Shown piece after piece: positions 23,837 through 35,024 of a DNA stretch of 64,000 nt. The notes below the pieces were generated by a model. That model was not told the DNA's origin. It saw only the letters and a list, made by a program, of their open reading frames with translations, and did no database searches. Made by a program: the position numbers and the translations under genes. Source of the stretch: Rebecca billardiae RCC1528 (Eukaryota > Haptophyta); assembly GCA_965240325.2 (NCBI GenBank), contig OZ251225.1:62001-126000 (forward strand). The letters are read 5' to 3'. Within the stretch, counting starts at the first letter, position 1, and every line of letters begins with the position of its first letter.

Positions 23837-25391
23837 ACGCGGCGGGGTGGGCGGACACGCGTGACGGGTTTGGTGCGCCGTTCGGCCACTGCTTCGCGCC
23901 GGACGCGTCGGGCGCCCTCGCGCGGCTGCGCCCGACCGACCTGCTCCCCGGCGCCCTCTCCGCCGCGGACGACGCGCCCCCCTCCGGCCGCGTGCGCCCC
24001 GGCGACGGCCTGCTGCTCGCGCACGAGCTGCACGAGAACGTGGCGCTGGAGGCGGTGGGGCTGGACGGGGGCGCGCTCGGCGAGGAGGGCGCGCTCGCGC
24101 TCGCCGCGGGCGTGCGCGCGCACGGCGCGCTGCGGGAGCTCGCGCTCTGCCGCCTCGGGCTGAGCGACGGCGCGGCCGCCGCCGTGCTGCACGCGGCGGC
24201 GCAGTGCCCGCGGCTGTGCGCGCTGCTGCTGCGCGCCAACGCCAAGCTCGGCCCAAAGGCGGCGGCGGCGGCGGCGGCGCTCGCGCGCGGCGCGCCCGCG
24301 CTCGCGCGGCTCGAGCTGAGCGGCTGCGCCCAGCTCGACGGCGCGGCGGTGAGCGCGTCGCTCGCGCCCGCGCTGCGCGACGCCGCCTCCCTGCGCGCGC
24401 TCTCCCTCGCCGGCTGCGCCCGCGTGGGCGACGCGGGCGCGGCCGCGCTCGCCGACGCGCTCCGCTCGCACGGCCAGGTGGCCGCGCTCGCGCTCAGCGG
24501 CTGCGCGCTCACCGACGTGGGCGCCGCCTCGCTCGCCCAGCTGCTCGACCACTGCCCGTCGCTGCGCACGCTCGACCTCGGCGAGAACGCCATCGGCGAG
24601 ACGGGCGCGCGCGCGCTCTCCGTGCCGCTCTCCGCCAGCCCGCCGCTGCGCGCGCTCGGCCTGAGCGGCAACGGCAGGCTGGGCGGCGCGGGCGCGGCCG
24701 CGCTGTGCTCCGCGCTCGAGCAGAACGGCTGCCTCACCACGCTCGCGCTCGACCGCTGCGGCCTCGACGCCGACGCCGCGGCCGCGCTCGGCGCGTGCGT
24801 CGCCGCCTCGCCCTGCCTCGCGGCGCTGTCGCTGTGCGCCAACGTGATCGGCGCGCGCGGCGCCGAGCTGCTCGCGCAGGGCGTGGGCGGCAGCGGCGCG
24901 CTGCACGAGCTGCGCGTGGACGGCGCCGGCCTCGGCCCGCGCGGCGGGCAGGCGCTCGCCGCCGCGCTCGGCGCCAACGCCAGCCTGCGCGCCGTGCGCG
25001 CGCGCGCCAACGCGCTCGGCGACGGCGCGGCGGCCGAGCTCTGCGCCGCCGCCGCCTCGCACGGCGCGCTGCTCGAGCTCGAGCTGGACGACAACAACAT
25101 CGGCGCGCACGCCGTGCCCGCGCTCATCGAGCTCGTCGAGCGCGCGGCGGAGCTGCAGCGCCTCTCGCTCACGTGCGCGCGCGCACCACCCGCGCGCGCC
25201 CACGCCCTGCGCGCGCGGGCGCGCGCGGCGCGCGGAAAGCGCGGCGCGCGGTCCGCGCGGCTGAGCGAGTTCGTGCGCGCCGGGCGCCCCGCGCCGCGCG
25301 CAGGGCCAACCGGCTGCCCGCCGCGTCGCGCAACGCCCTCGCCGTCGCGTGGGCGAGCGCGCGCCGCGAGCCCGCCGGGCTGCTGCTCTGA
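21565..25391 (+). CDS. LRR protein with lipid-anchor N-terminus and membrane segments
   Basis: The start is set at MGAGCS (21565), a classic N-myristoylation plus palmitoylation signal; frame openness upstream to 21469 is not decisive. Two exons, 21565-25172 and 25304-25391, give about 1231 residues. Hydrophobic helices lie near residues 140-190 (SWLDPLLSLLAALALL) and 320-350. After Ala-rich linkers, about 15 ribonuclease-inhibitor-type leucine-rich repeats run from about 790 to the end (LRTLDLGENAIGETGARAL type, NOD3-like). The 131-bp intron was placed because it turns a collapsing Arg/Ala tail into a perfect last repeat (LQRLSLTANRLPAASRN) ending at TGA 25389. Without splicing the frame would run to 25554. 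Its role is unknown; such repeats bind proteins, and the N-terminus predicts a membrane location. Confidence 0.72.
25173..25303 (+). other. Intron of the LRR gene
   Basis: 131 bp, donor GTGCGCGCG, acceptor GCGCAG, phase 2. Listed separately because it decides the C-terminus of the protein. Confidence 0.75.
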
Positions 25392-25828
25392 GCGCCGCGC
25401 TCGGCGGGCCGCGTGCACGACGCGCCCGAGCCAACGACACGCACGGCAGAGGGCTCGCCCCCGGATCGGGCCGAACGTGTGCTCGTCGGCAGCTCATTCA
25501 TTGGCAGGCACGAATACTGTATTTATCGGGCGGTTGAGTCAATACCAAAGATGACTAGTAGCCTTCATCGTGATGAATAGCAAGAAGGTCTAATGACTGA
25601 CTAATTCTATGATTTAAAGACACAGGCACGAGGGCGCAGCTCTCCTGATTCGTCTGTCGAAGTACTGAATGGAGTTAATGGAGGATGTCGGAGCGCGTTG
25701 GCCGCGGGTGAGGGAGTCGTCGTAACCGATGCTGATCATGACTAGGACTGTTGGTGCATCTCACCCGCATCTGAGCGCAGGGCAGCGCGGGATTCTCAGT
25801 TTTGTGATGCGAACTCGTCGGTTCATCG
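25392..25828. other. Intergenic, AT-richer
   Basis: Lower GC than flanking exons; 3' flank of the LRR gene and 5' flank of the CNB gene. No element was recognised. Confidence 0.6.
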
Positions 25829-28396
25829 ATGAACGACGGACGTCGCGACTCGCGGGGAGCCACGCCTCCCAGCACCATGCTCGCGACGCGAGCCGCCTTC
25901 CTGCAGGTGGCGGGCACACGTATGGATGCGCTGGGGTCGACGCCGTCCTGGCAGCCAGACCTCGCGTGTACCGCCGCCCCGGAGCCGGCCGCGAGCACAC
26001 CGATCGCCGCCATGCTGCGGCCAGCGCGGCGAGCTTCGAGGGGCGTCAAGCTGCAGCCGCTAGGCGCCCAGCGCTCGCCGGGCGCGCTGCTCGCGAGCAC
26101 GAGCGATTCGGCTGCGCAACCGAGCTTCGATTGGAGCAGCGAGCGCGTCGATCACGCCAAGCAGCTCGCGGCGAGCCGCCGCTCCCGAGCCCTCCTCAGG
26201 CCGCGCAATCGGAGCGCGCCGCGCAGCATGCCGCCCGCCACCGGCCGTGCGCGCTCCAACGTGCGGCGCGAGCAAGCGGGCACGAAGACGAGCGTGGAGA
26301 GCGAGCTGATGGGGAGCTCGTCATCCAGCTCAGCCTCGCAACCGAGCACATTCGACGCCACGACACCGCTGCCGCTGGGCACCCCTACGCCGCCGACGCT
26401 GCTCGCGCCGCGCACCGCCCACGCGCAGCAGCGGCCGAGCGACGGCCCACCAGACAACGCGCCGGCCCTCGACGCGCCGCGGCCGGGGGCGGATGAGCCG
26501 GCGGTCAGCATGGACATGCCGCCGCCGCCAGTCATGATCCCCGAGGAGGGCGAGGACGGCGACGCCACCTCGCCGCTGCCGCGCCAGCGCTCGCTCCCGC
26601 GCGCCCACGGCGCGAGCAGCCAGCCCGCCTCGGTGCGTGCGGCACCCCCGCTGCAGCGCGCCGCGTCGCTCCGCCGCTCCATCTCGGCGCACTACGACCT
26701 GCGCTCGATCCGGGGCTCGCTGCTCGAGGACGCGCTGCGCCCGGCGAACGAGGCGCTGAGCCCGCGGAGCCGCGCGGCTGCCACGCCCTCCGGCATGGCG
26801 GCGGCGGCGGCGGCGGCGAGCGCCGATGCCGCAGCCGAGGCGCGCGCGCACGACGCGACGGCGGACGAGGCGGACGAGCGCGCGATGCTCGAGCGGTTTG
26901 TGTCGCTGCTGCGCGCCACGCCCGTCTTCGCCTCGCTCAGCCGCGCCGAGCTCGAGGGTCTGTGCGGCTCCGCGCGGTACAGCGTGCACGCGCGGCACCA
27001 CGTCGTGTACCGGGAGGGCGTGGGCGCGAGCTCGGTGGGCGTGCTGCTGGCGGGCGCGCTCGAGCTGAGCGACCACTCCGGCCGGAAGGAGGTGCTGGAG
27101 CGGCGCGTGCAGCAGCGCGCCGCCGCGCCGCTCTTCGGCCTCGAGGGCTGCGGCGTCATGCCGCGCCTCGCCACGGCGCGCGCGGCCACCGACGGCTGCG
27201 CGCTGATGCTCATCCCGCGCGCCGCGCTGCCGCCGGCCGGCGGTACCGCGTGCGCGCGCGCCGTGGTGAGCAGCCTGCTGCTGCGCACGCGCGAGCTCGA
27301 GGGGCCTTTGGCGAGCAGCGCGGCCGCGCGCGAGGCGGTCGCGCCCCTCTTCCACGTCGTCAAGCTCGGCGCGAACGAGCCCCTGTTCTCGCAGGGCGAG
27401 GCGTCTGACGCGCTGTACGTGCTGGTGGGCGGCCGCGTGGACGTGAGTGCGCACGGCAGCCTCGCCAGGGGCGTGCGCGTGGCCACGCTGCAGCCGCGGG
27501 ACGGGCACGCGCTCATGCTCGGCGAGACCGCGCTGGTCGGCACGCAGCGCACGCGCTCGGCGAGCGTCGTCTCGCGCGAGCCGAGCTGGCTGCTGCGCAT
27601 GGACGCGGAGCACGCGCCCAAGCTGTGCGCGGCCGTGCCGCAGCTGCTCGAGCTGCTGGCCGAGGCGCGCGCGCTGCACGCCGCGTCCGACCGGGCGGTG
27701 CTGCACTGCGCGGACCAGAGGCGCCTCGATTCTGCGATCGAGAGGCTGAGCACGAGCGCGGCCGTGTTCCCCAAGCTGAGCACCACGAAGCGCGCCGCGC
27801 GGCAGCTCGCCGCCGAGGGCGGCGGCGGCGGCTCGAAGATGAGGAGCGCGCTCGCGAGCGCCGTGCAGCGTCGGCACTCCTCGGCGCTCAACGTGGCGCT
27901 CACGCAGAGCCAGAGGGCGAGCGCGCTGCTGCAGCTGCACGCGCCGGGGGAGGCGGGCGGGGATGAGCGGCCGCCCGGCACGCCGGCCGATGGCGGCAGC
28001 TCGGTCGGCGCATCGCCCGCGTCCAGCTTCAAGCGGCTGAGCAGCAGCCAACGCCTCAGCAGCGGCATGCCCGGTGGCAGCGGCGGCGGCGGCAGCGGCG
28101 GCGACGGCCTGCAGCCGCTGCAGCGCTCGGCAGGCAGCAGCCGGCCAAGCGGCGCGGCCGCCGCGCCCGGCGCGGCCTCCTCCTCGGCCGAGGTGGACGA
28201 GGGCGTGATGTGGCGGCAGCACCTGCCCGGCTGGAACTCGGGAGGGGCGAGCGCCGCCAGCTTCGGCGCGACGCCCAAGCGTCCGGCCGCCGGGCAGAGC
28301 CCACTGCCCATCCCGATGCAAAACCGGCGCTCGGTGATGGCGCAGGTGCGCACGCTCGCGCGCGCGAGCATGGCTGCCGCTGAGACCGCGCAGTGA
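25829..28396 (+). CDS. Tandem cyclic-nucleotide-binding domain protein
   Basis: 855 residues without a visible intron. The first ~350 residues are Ser/Pro/Ala-rich and probably disordered, with repeated basic-Ser motifs (RAASLRRS) that resemble kinase sites. CNB domain 1 spans about residues 352-490 (FVSLLRATPVFASLSRAELE, then VVYREG); its phosphate-binding cassette lacks a clear Gly-Glu...Arg and may not bind nucleotide. CNB domain 2 spans about 500-620 and keeps the cassette (LGETALVGTQRTRSASV, with Glu and Arg) plus an LYVLVGGRVDV strand. The architecture recalls PKA/PKG regulatory modules but lacks a kinase domain and a recognisable docking/dimerisation domain. The start is uncertain; a Met at 25877 is in frame. 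Confidence 0.78.
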   Translation: MNDGRRDSRGATPPSTMLATRAAFLQVAGTRMDALGSTPSWQPDLACTAAPEPAASTPIAAMLRPARRASRGVKLQPLGAQRSPGALLASTSDSAAQPSFDWSSERVDHAKQLAASRRSRALLRPRNRSAPRSMPPATGRARSNVRREQAGTKTSVESELMGSSSSSSASQPSTFDATTPLPLGTPTPPTLLAPRTAHAQQRPSDGPPDNAPALDAPRPGADEPAVSMDMPPPPVMIPEEGEDGDATSPLPRQRSLPRAHGASSQPASVRAAPPLQRAASLRRSISAHYDLRSIRGSLLEDALRPANEALSPRSRAAATPSGMAAAAAAASADAAAEARAHDATADEADERAMLERFVSLLRATPVFASLSRAELEGLCGSARYSVHARHHVVYREGVGASSVGVLLAGALELSDHSGRKEVLERRVQQRAAAPLFGLEGCGVMPRLATARAATDGCALMLIPRAALPPAGGTACARAVVSSLLLRTRELEGPLASSAAAREAVAPLFHVVKLGANEPLFSQGEASDALYVLVGGRVDVSAHGSLARGVRVATLQPRDGHALMLGETALVGTQRTRSASVVSREPSWLLRMDAEHAPKLCAAVPQLLELLAEARALHAASDRAVLHCADQRRLDSAIERLSTSAAVFPKLSTTKRAARQLAAEGGGGGSKMRSALASAVQRRHSSALNVALTQSQRASALLQLHAPGEAGGDERPPGTPADGGSSVGASPASSFKRLSSSQRLSSGMPGGSGGGGSGGDGLQPLQRSAGSSRPSGAAAAPGAASSSAEVDEGVMWRQHLPGWNSGGASAASFGATPKRPAAGQSPLPIPMQNRRSVMAQVRTLARASMAAAETAQ

Positions 28397-28780
28397 GAGT
28401 ACATAACGCGCGGCCGCCGTGCTGTCACAGAGCGCGATGTGGCAGCGATTCGTCGGCACAGCCACCGCAGCTGTCGCCGCCTTCGTCGTCGTCATTCGAC
28501 ATCCACGAGCTGCGGCAGCTGGCGGGCGCGCGTCAGCGGTCCCGCAGGCGGGATATGTTCCCGTTGGCCGCGGTTTGATTCGTCGATCGTGGTGATCCGT
28601 CAAACAAATGGCTACCAGCATTGCAGGCAGAGTGCTGTCGACAAAGATGATTTTCAATTTTCTGTCCATTTTCTGTTTGGTGGTGTGCAAAATTAATGAC
28701 CGACGGTGGAAAATTGCCGCGCGGCCGCCGCCGATCGTCGACCGACGATCCTCGACGCGCCCTCGCTCCCCCCCCCGAGG
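28397..28780. other. Intergenic, 5' flank of the ABC transporter gene
   Basis: Contains an AT-rich stretch around 28600-28700. No repeat or RNA gene was recognised. Confidence 0.5.
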
Positions 28781-31700
28781 ATGGCCACCCGCCGCGCCAA
28801 CTCGTCCTCGCTGCCGCCCTCGCTGCGCGAGCTGCAGAGCCCGCTCCTCGACGAGCCGCCGCCGCCGCCGCCGACGCGCGCGGGGGCGCGCGCGGCGCGG
28901 CGCGGCGCGGCGCGCGCGCGCGCGCTCGACGGCTGCCTGTGCCTCGCGCTCGGCGCGTGCGCGGCGGGCTGGGCGCTGGTCGGCGCGTTGCGCGGCTGGC
29001 CGCGCCACTGGCTCCGCCCGGCCCCGCGCGCGCTCGCGCTGTGGCGCGCGCGCGCGCGCGCGCCCGTGGACTGGGAGTCTGTGTGCTCGGCGTGCGCGCT
29101 CGCGTGCGCGCTCGGCGCGGCGTGCGCGCTGCTCGCGCGCGCGCGCACGCGCGCGCGCGCGCGGGCGAAGCGCTCGAGCGCCGAGCTCGACCGCGCGGGT
29201 CTGCTCTCGCAGATCACCTTCTGGTGGGTCGTCGGCACGCTGCGCGCGGCGGCGCGCGTGGACGCGCTGCGGCTCGAGCAGCTGCCGCAGGTGGCGGCGT
29301 CGGACGTGCCCGCGCGGCTGTTTCGCCGCTTCCGCGCGCGCTGGGCGCGGCGCGGCGGCGGCGCGAGCGGCGCCGAGCCCTCGCGCGCGCCCGGCCGCGC
29401 CGCGCGCCCCCGCCCGCGCGCGTGGTCCTTGCTGTGGCTGGTGCTGGTGCGCGTGCAGCCGTGGGTCTTCCTGCGCTCGCTGTGCGCGGGCTGGCTGTTC
29501 CTGGGCTCCATGCTGCTCGACCCGCTGCTGCTGGGCGCCGTGCTGCGGGGCGCGCAGGCGCACGACGCGGCGGGGCGGAGCGGCCGGCCCGCCGCGCCCG
29601 GCGCGGAGTCCGTCGAGCTCTGGTCCGTGCTGCTGCTCTCCGCCAACATGCTGCTGCGCGTGTGCTGCATGGAGCTGTGCTACTTCCACAGCGTGCGCGC
29701 GGCGGCCAACGCGAGGGCGGCGCTGGTGGTCGCGCTGTTCAGGGCGGCGCTGCTCGCGCCCGACGCGGCGGAGCTCGCGCGCCGCGCCGACGCGTCGGGC
29801 GCGCCCCCCTCCGGCTCGCTCGCCGGCCGCCTCACCAACCTGATGGCCACGGACGCGGACAAGCTGGGCAAGAGCGAGGCGCTGGTGTGGAGCATCGCCT
29901 CGTGGACGTGGGCGGTGGGCTCGCTGCCGGTCGTGCTGTGGCAGACGTACACGCTGCTGGGCAGCGCGGCGCTCGTGGGCGTGGGCACGCTGCTCCTCTC
30001 CAACCAGCTCTCCTGGGCCGTGATGCGCTGCACGCAGCCGGTCGTGCGCCGGCTGCAGGCGCGGCGCGACGCGCGCGGCGCGCTGCTCGCCGAGCTGCTG
30101 GGCGGCGTGCGGCTGATCAAGCTGAGCGGCTCGGAGGGCGCGTGGGCGCAGCGCCTCACGGTCGCGCGCGACGAGGAGCTGCGCGAGCTCGCGCTCATGC
30201 GCTACCTGGGCGCGGGCGCGCAGCTGGTCGCGCAGCTCCTCTCGCTGGGCGTGCCCGCGGTGATCTTCGGCTGGTACACGCTCGCGCAGAGGCGAGTGCT
30301 CACGCCCGCGGTCGCGTTCACCGCGCTCGCGTGGATCCAGCAGATGCGGGTGTGTGCGCGTGTGTCAGCGCTCCGCGTGTGTCAGCGCTCCGCGCGGGCG
30401 CAAGGGCACGCGTCAGGGGGCGCCGCCGCCCGCCCGGCGCCACGCCAAACCCGCCGAGGGCCGGCTGCGCGCGGCGCGGCCCTGCGCGCGCGCGCCCCCT
30501 GACCCGCCTCGCGCGCGCGCGCGCCCGTGCGCGTCCGTGCGCAGTGGTCCATCTCGGTGCTGCCCGGCATCTACGGCATCGTCGGCTCGCTGCTGCCCAC
30601 GCTCGAGCGGCTGGCGCGCGCGCTGGACGCGCTGGACGAGCTGCCGCCCGCCGGGCGGGCAGAGGCGGAGGAGGCGGCTGAGGAGGGTGACGACGACGAG
30701 GACGAGGCGGAGGAGGCCGAGGCGGCGGAGCTGGGCGACCAGGGCGAGGCGCCGCCGCCGGGCGTGGCCGCGCAGCTCGTGGACGCGCTCGTGCTGCACG
30801 GCGGCGGCGCGCTCGGCGAGGCGGCGCCCGCAGCCGCGCCCGCGGCCGCGGAGGCGCGCGCGCTCGAGCCTGGGTGCGCCGAGGGCGGCGAGGCGCAGCG
30901 CGACGGCAGCTCGCGCGTGGTGCTGGCGCGCGTCTCGCTCTCGCTCGGCGCCTCCGAGCTGCTGCTGCTCTGCGGGCCGGTGGGCGCGGGCAAGTCGTCG
31001 CTGCTCGAGGCGATGGCGCGCGCGCGCCCGCTCGGCGGCGGCGAGTGCCGCGCCGCGCGCCGCCGCGCGTTTGTCTCGCAGAAGCCGTTCCTGCTGAGCG
31101 GCACCGTGCGGGAGAACGTGCTGTTCGGGCTGCCGATGGAGGCGGGGCGGTACGCGGAGGCCATCGAGCGCGCGCAGCTCGCGCCCGAGCTGCGCGAGCT
31201 CTCCCGCGCCGACGAGACGTGCGTGGGCGAGGGCGGCGTGCAGCTGAGCGGCGGGCAGCGCGCGCGCGTCGCGCTCGCGCGCGCGCTGTACGCCGACGCG
31301 GACGCGTACTTCCTGGACGACGTGCTGGCGGCGGTGGACGCGCACACGGGGCGCGCGCTGTGGGAGGGCGCGGTGCTGCACCTCGCGGCGCGGGGCAAGG
31401 CGGTCGCCCTCGCGACGCACGCCCTGCAGTGGGCCGCACACCCGCGCGTCTCGCGTGTCGCCCTGCTCGGCAGCGGGCGGCTGCTTGCGTGCGCGCCGTA
31501 TGCGCAGCTGCTGCGCGCGTGCAGGGAGGCGGAGGGCGAGGGCGGGGCGGAGGGAGGGGCCTCCGACGGCGCCGCCGAGGCGGGCGGCGGCGGCGGCCTG
31601 CGCGCCGAGCGCCACGCGTCCATCCGCGCGCTGCTGCTGTACGGCGGTGCAGGCGACGCGGGCGCGCGCGCGGGCGGCAGCGGCGCCGACGGCGGCGGCG

Positions 31701-34193
31701 CCGAGCGCGGCGGCGGCGGCGGCGCGCTCGGCGTCGGCGGCGCCGCCGCCCCCGCGTGCGCGCCCGCGGCCGAGCGCGGCGCCTCCGCCCCTCCGGACGA
31801 GTCGATCCCGCCAGACGAGCGCGAGCTGAGCGTGCGCGCGGCGCGGCGGCTGGTGCGCTCGGCGCTGCACGCGCACGAGGGGCGCACGCTCGACCGCGCG
31901 CTGGTGCGCGCGGTGGCGGCCGAGCTGGGCGCGTCGCGCGCGGAGGCGGAGGAGGTGCGGCGCGTGGGGCTGATCGCGCCCGCCGACTTTGCGGTGTACC
32001 TCCGCGTCTTCGGCTCGGCGCCCTCGCTGCTGCTGCTGCTGCTGTGCGCGCTCGGCTCGGCGCTGCTCGGCATCGGCGCCAACCTCTGGCTCTCGCGCTG
32101 GAGCGACGCCAACGCGCACTGCGCCCAGGGCGCGGAGGGCGCGGAGGGCGCGGAGGGCGATTGCTCCGAGGGCGCGCAGCGGGCGGCGCTGCTGCGCTAC
32201 CTGCTGCTCGGCGTGGGCGGGCAGCTGTGCGCCGCGCTCGAGACGGTTTGCCTCACGCTGTGCGCGCTGCGCGCCTCCCGCGCGCTGCACGCGCAGCTGT
32301 TGTCGAGCCTGCTGGGCGCGCCCATGGCCTTCTTCGACGCGCACGGCTCCGGCAGCGTGCTCAACCGGTGCGTGCGCGCAGAGGGGCGGGGCGAGGCGCG
32401 CACACACCGCGCACGCCGCGCCCGCGCCTCGGCCCCTCTGCGCTCCCTCTCTGCGCCGCGCCGCCCTGTGCGCCGCTCGGCTCCCTCAGCCTGCGCACGC
32501 GCGCACGCGCCCACGCGTGCGCATGTGCACGCCCCCTCCGCCCGCTCCGCCCCCTCCGCCCGCTCCGCCCCGCCCCTGCACGCCCGCCCCGCCCCGCAGC
32601 TTCCTGCAGGACGTGCAGTCGATGGACAGCTACGTGCCAAACACGCTGCTCGACACGGCGGCCAAGCTGCTGCAGATGGGCACGCAGCTCGGGCTTGTGC
32701 TCGCGCTCGCGCCGTGGGCGGCGTGCGCGCTGCCGCTGCTGCTGCCGCTCTACGCCGCCGTCTTCCGCGCCGTCCGCCCGGCCGCGCGCGACACGCGCCG
32801 CCTCGAGGCGCGCGCGCACTCGCCCGTGTACGCGCACTTTGCGGACGCGCTCGCCGGGCGCGAGACGGTGCGCGCGTTCGGCGCGGAGGGGCGGTTCTGC
32901 GCGGCGAACGCGCGGCTGGTGACGGCCATGTCCCGCGCCAAGGTGGGCAACGAGGCGGTGTGCAAGTGGGCGCAGGCGCTCAGCACGCAGAACGGCTGCG
33001 TGCTGTACGGCGCGTGCGGCCTCGCGTGCGTGCTGCTCAACTCGGCGCACGCGCTCAGCGCGGCGCAGCTCGGGCTGGTGCTCCTGTACGCGGCCTCGCT
33101 GCAGCGCGCGGCGATGGACCTGATGATGCAGCTCACCGTCCTCGAGACGCAGTTCGTCTCGATCGAGCGCCTCGCCGAGTTCACGCGGCTGGACGCGGAG
33201 GCGGACGAGGACGAGGACGGCGGCGGCGGCGGCGGCACCGAGCGCGCGCCGCCGCCCGCCGGCTGGCCGTCGGGCGGCGGCCTCGAGCTGCGCGACGTGT
33301 GGCTGCGGTACCGCGCGCACCGCCCGCCCGCGCTCAAGGGGCTGTGTCTGCGCGTGGCGCCGGGCGCCAAGGTGGCGGTGTGCGGCGCGACCGGCTGCGG
33401 CAAGTCCTCCCTCTTCGCCGCGCTCAGCCGGCTCTACCCGCTCGACCGCGGCGACGTGCTCATCGACGGGCTGTCCGCCACGCGCCAGCTCAGCCTGGCA
33501 CACGTGCGGCGCGCCGTGCGCGTGCTCTCGCAGGACGCGGCGCTGCTCGACGGCAGCCTGCGCGCCAACCTGCGCGCGGACTTTGGCGAGGAGGCGGCGG
33601 CGGCCGCGGCGGCGCACGCGCCGAGCGCGCTCGCGCGCGCCCTCGGGCTGTGCGGCCACGGCCGCTTCTACGGCCGCGCGGCGCAGGACGAGGCGGCCGC
33701 GCGCGCCGCGGCGCGTGCGGACGAGGACGCGCTGTGGGGTGCGCTGCGGCGCGCGCGGTGCGACGCGCTCGTGGCCGCGCTGCCGCACGGGCTGGACACG
33801 CGCGTGAAGGGCGGCGACTTCTCCGAGGGCGAGCGCCAGCTGCTCGCGCTCGCGCGCGCGCTGCTCCGCCACCCCGCCGTGCTCCTCGCCGACGAGCCCA
33901 CCTCGTGCGTCGACCTCGTCACGGACGAGGCGGTGCACGGCGCGCTGCTCGGGCTCGACGCGACCGTGCTGATGATCTGCCACCGGCTGCAGCACGTCGG
34001 CCGCTTCGACGAGGTGGTGGTGATGGACGACGGGAGGGTGGTCGAGCAGGGGCCGCCCGCGCGCCTGCTGCGCGACCCGAGCAGCCGGCTCGCCGGGCTG
34101 TGCGCGCGCGCCGGCCTCGAGCCCGACGAGGTGCTCGCGCGCGCGGCGCCCGCCTCCGAGCACGAGAGCCGGCTCGACGTGCGCATCGACTGA
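28781..34193 (+). CDS. ABCC/MRP-type full ABC transporter
   Basis: Three exons, 28781-30349, 30545-32367 and 32600-34193, encode about 1661 residues ordered TMD1-NBD1-TMD2-NBD2. The N-terminal motif LLSQITFWWVVGTL is typical of the ABCC family. NBD1 has Walker A GPVGAGKSS (about residue 668), signature LSGGQRAR and Walker B AYFLDD, with Asp at the catalytic Glu position as usual in ABCC NBD1. NBD2 has Walker A GATGCGKSS (about 1393), a deviant signature FSEGERQLLALARAL, Walker B LLADEPTS with catalytic Glu, and an H-loop His in CHRL. The introns (195 and 232 bp) restore QQM-RWSISVLPG and LNR-FLQDVQSMD, both typical ABCC segments. It likely exports conjugated organic anions across the plasma or vacuolar membrane; the substrate is unknown. 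Confidence 0.88.
30350..30544 (+). other. Intron 1 of the ABC transporter gene, with a tandem repeat
   Basis: 195 bp, phase 0, GTGTGTGCGC...TGCGCAG. Near its donor a GTGTGTCAGCGCTCCGCG-type unit is repeated in tandem. Confidence 0.8.
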
Positions 34194-35024
34194 GGCCAGC
34201 GCTCGCAGCAGCAGCAGCCTCCGCATCGGCTGCGCCGGGCGCGCACCCGCCACCGCCATGCATGCGGCGCCATTCGTCAGCACACCGATCACCGGCCACG
34301 ACGTGACGTATGCGCCGTGACGTGACTGAGTATGCGCCACCCGCCCCGACCCACCACTATTCACTGCGCAGCGCGGCCACTGCATAGTGCATGCGCTCGC
34401 TGCGGGCGTCAGACCGCCCGGTCTGCGCGGCCTACTGCTGCCGCCGCTTGGTTCGGACCTCGTCGGCTCATCCACTACCGCACGCGACGCTATATTATTC
34501 GTACATACTCAGAATAAGACCCGCGGGCGGAGTAGACAGTAGTCAGACTCAGCTTGACGACGAGCTATCGTCCGCCAACTCTAAGAGTCGTGAGTCTAAT
34601 GACTACGCCGTACGCGGCAGCGCGGGGGCGGGCAGCCGGGCAGGCCCGTGCGAGGGCGTGAGGCCGCCACCCGGCCGACTCCCGAGTCACCCGAGCCATG
34701 GGCGGACGAGCCATCGATCCGGGCGTCGCGTCGAGCAGCAGCTAAGCGGCTCGACTCTCGAGCAGCAGCGGCCGCAGTCACCTCTGCTGCCAGATGACTC
34801 TGGGCGAGACTGCCAATGCTACTGACCGCCGGCCCCGAGTGGCACACGTCAGTGGCACACGTCAGTGGCACACGTCAGTCACAGTGGCAGACGGGAGGTG
34901 GCGCCGGTGGCGGCACTAGTACTCGCCGGACTCGCCGTCCAATCCAGCCAGCGGGCGCAGCGCCTCGCGAGGCGGCTGCGCGGGGCGGCTCGGCCGAGCA
35001 GCCGCGCCTCGCCCCGCCGCGTGC
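34194..35024. other. Intergenic with a 13-bp triple repeat
   Basis: About 830 bp between convergent genes (ABCC and SDHC). AGTGGCACACGTC occurs three times in direct tandem at about 34838-34876. No RNA gene was seen. Confidence 0.6.

Noticed and set aside
21319-25497. Antisense frames over 1300 codons opposite the LRR gene
   Set aside because: Arg/Ala/Ser composition typical of GC shadows. The plus strand holds clear LRRs.
25304-25554. Read-through C-terminus of the LRR protein to 25554
   Set aside because: The tail is Arg/Ala/Pro-rich, whereas a GT-AG intron yields a perfect last LRR and a stop at 25391.
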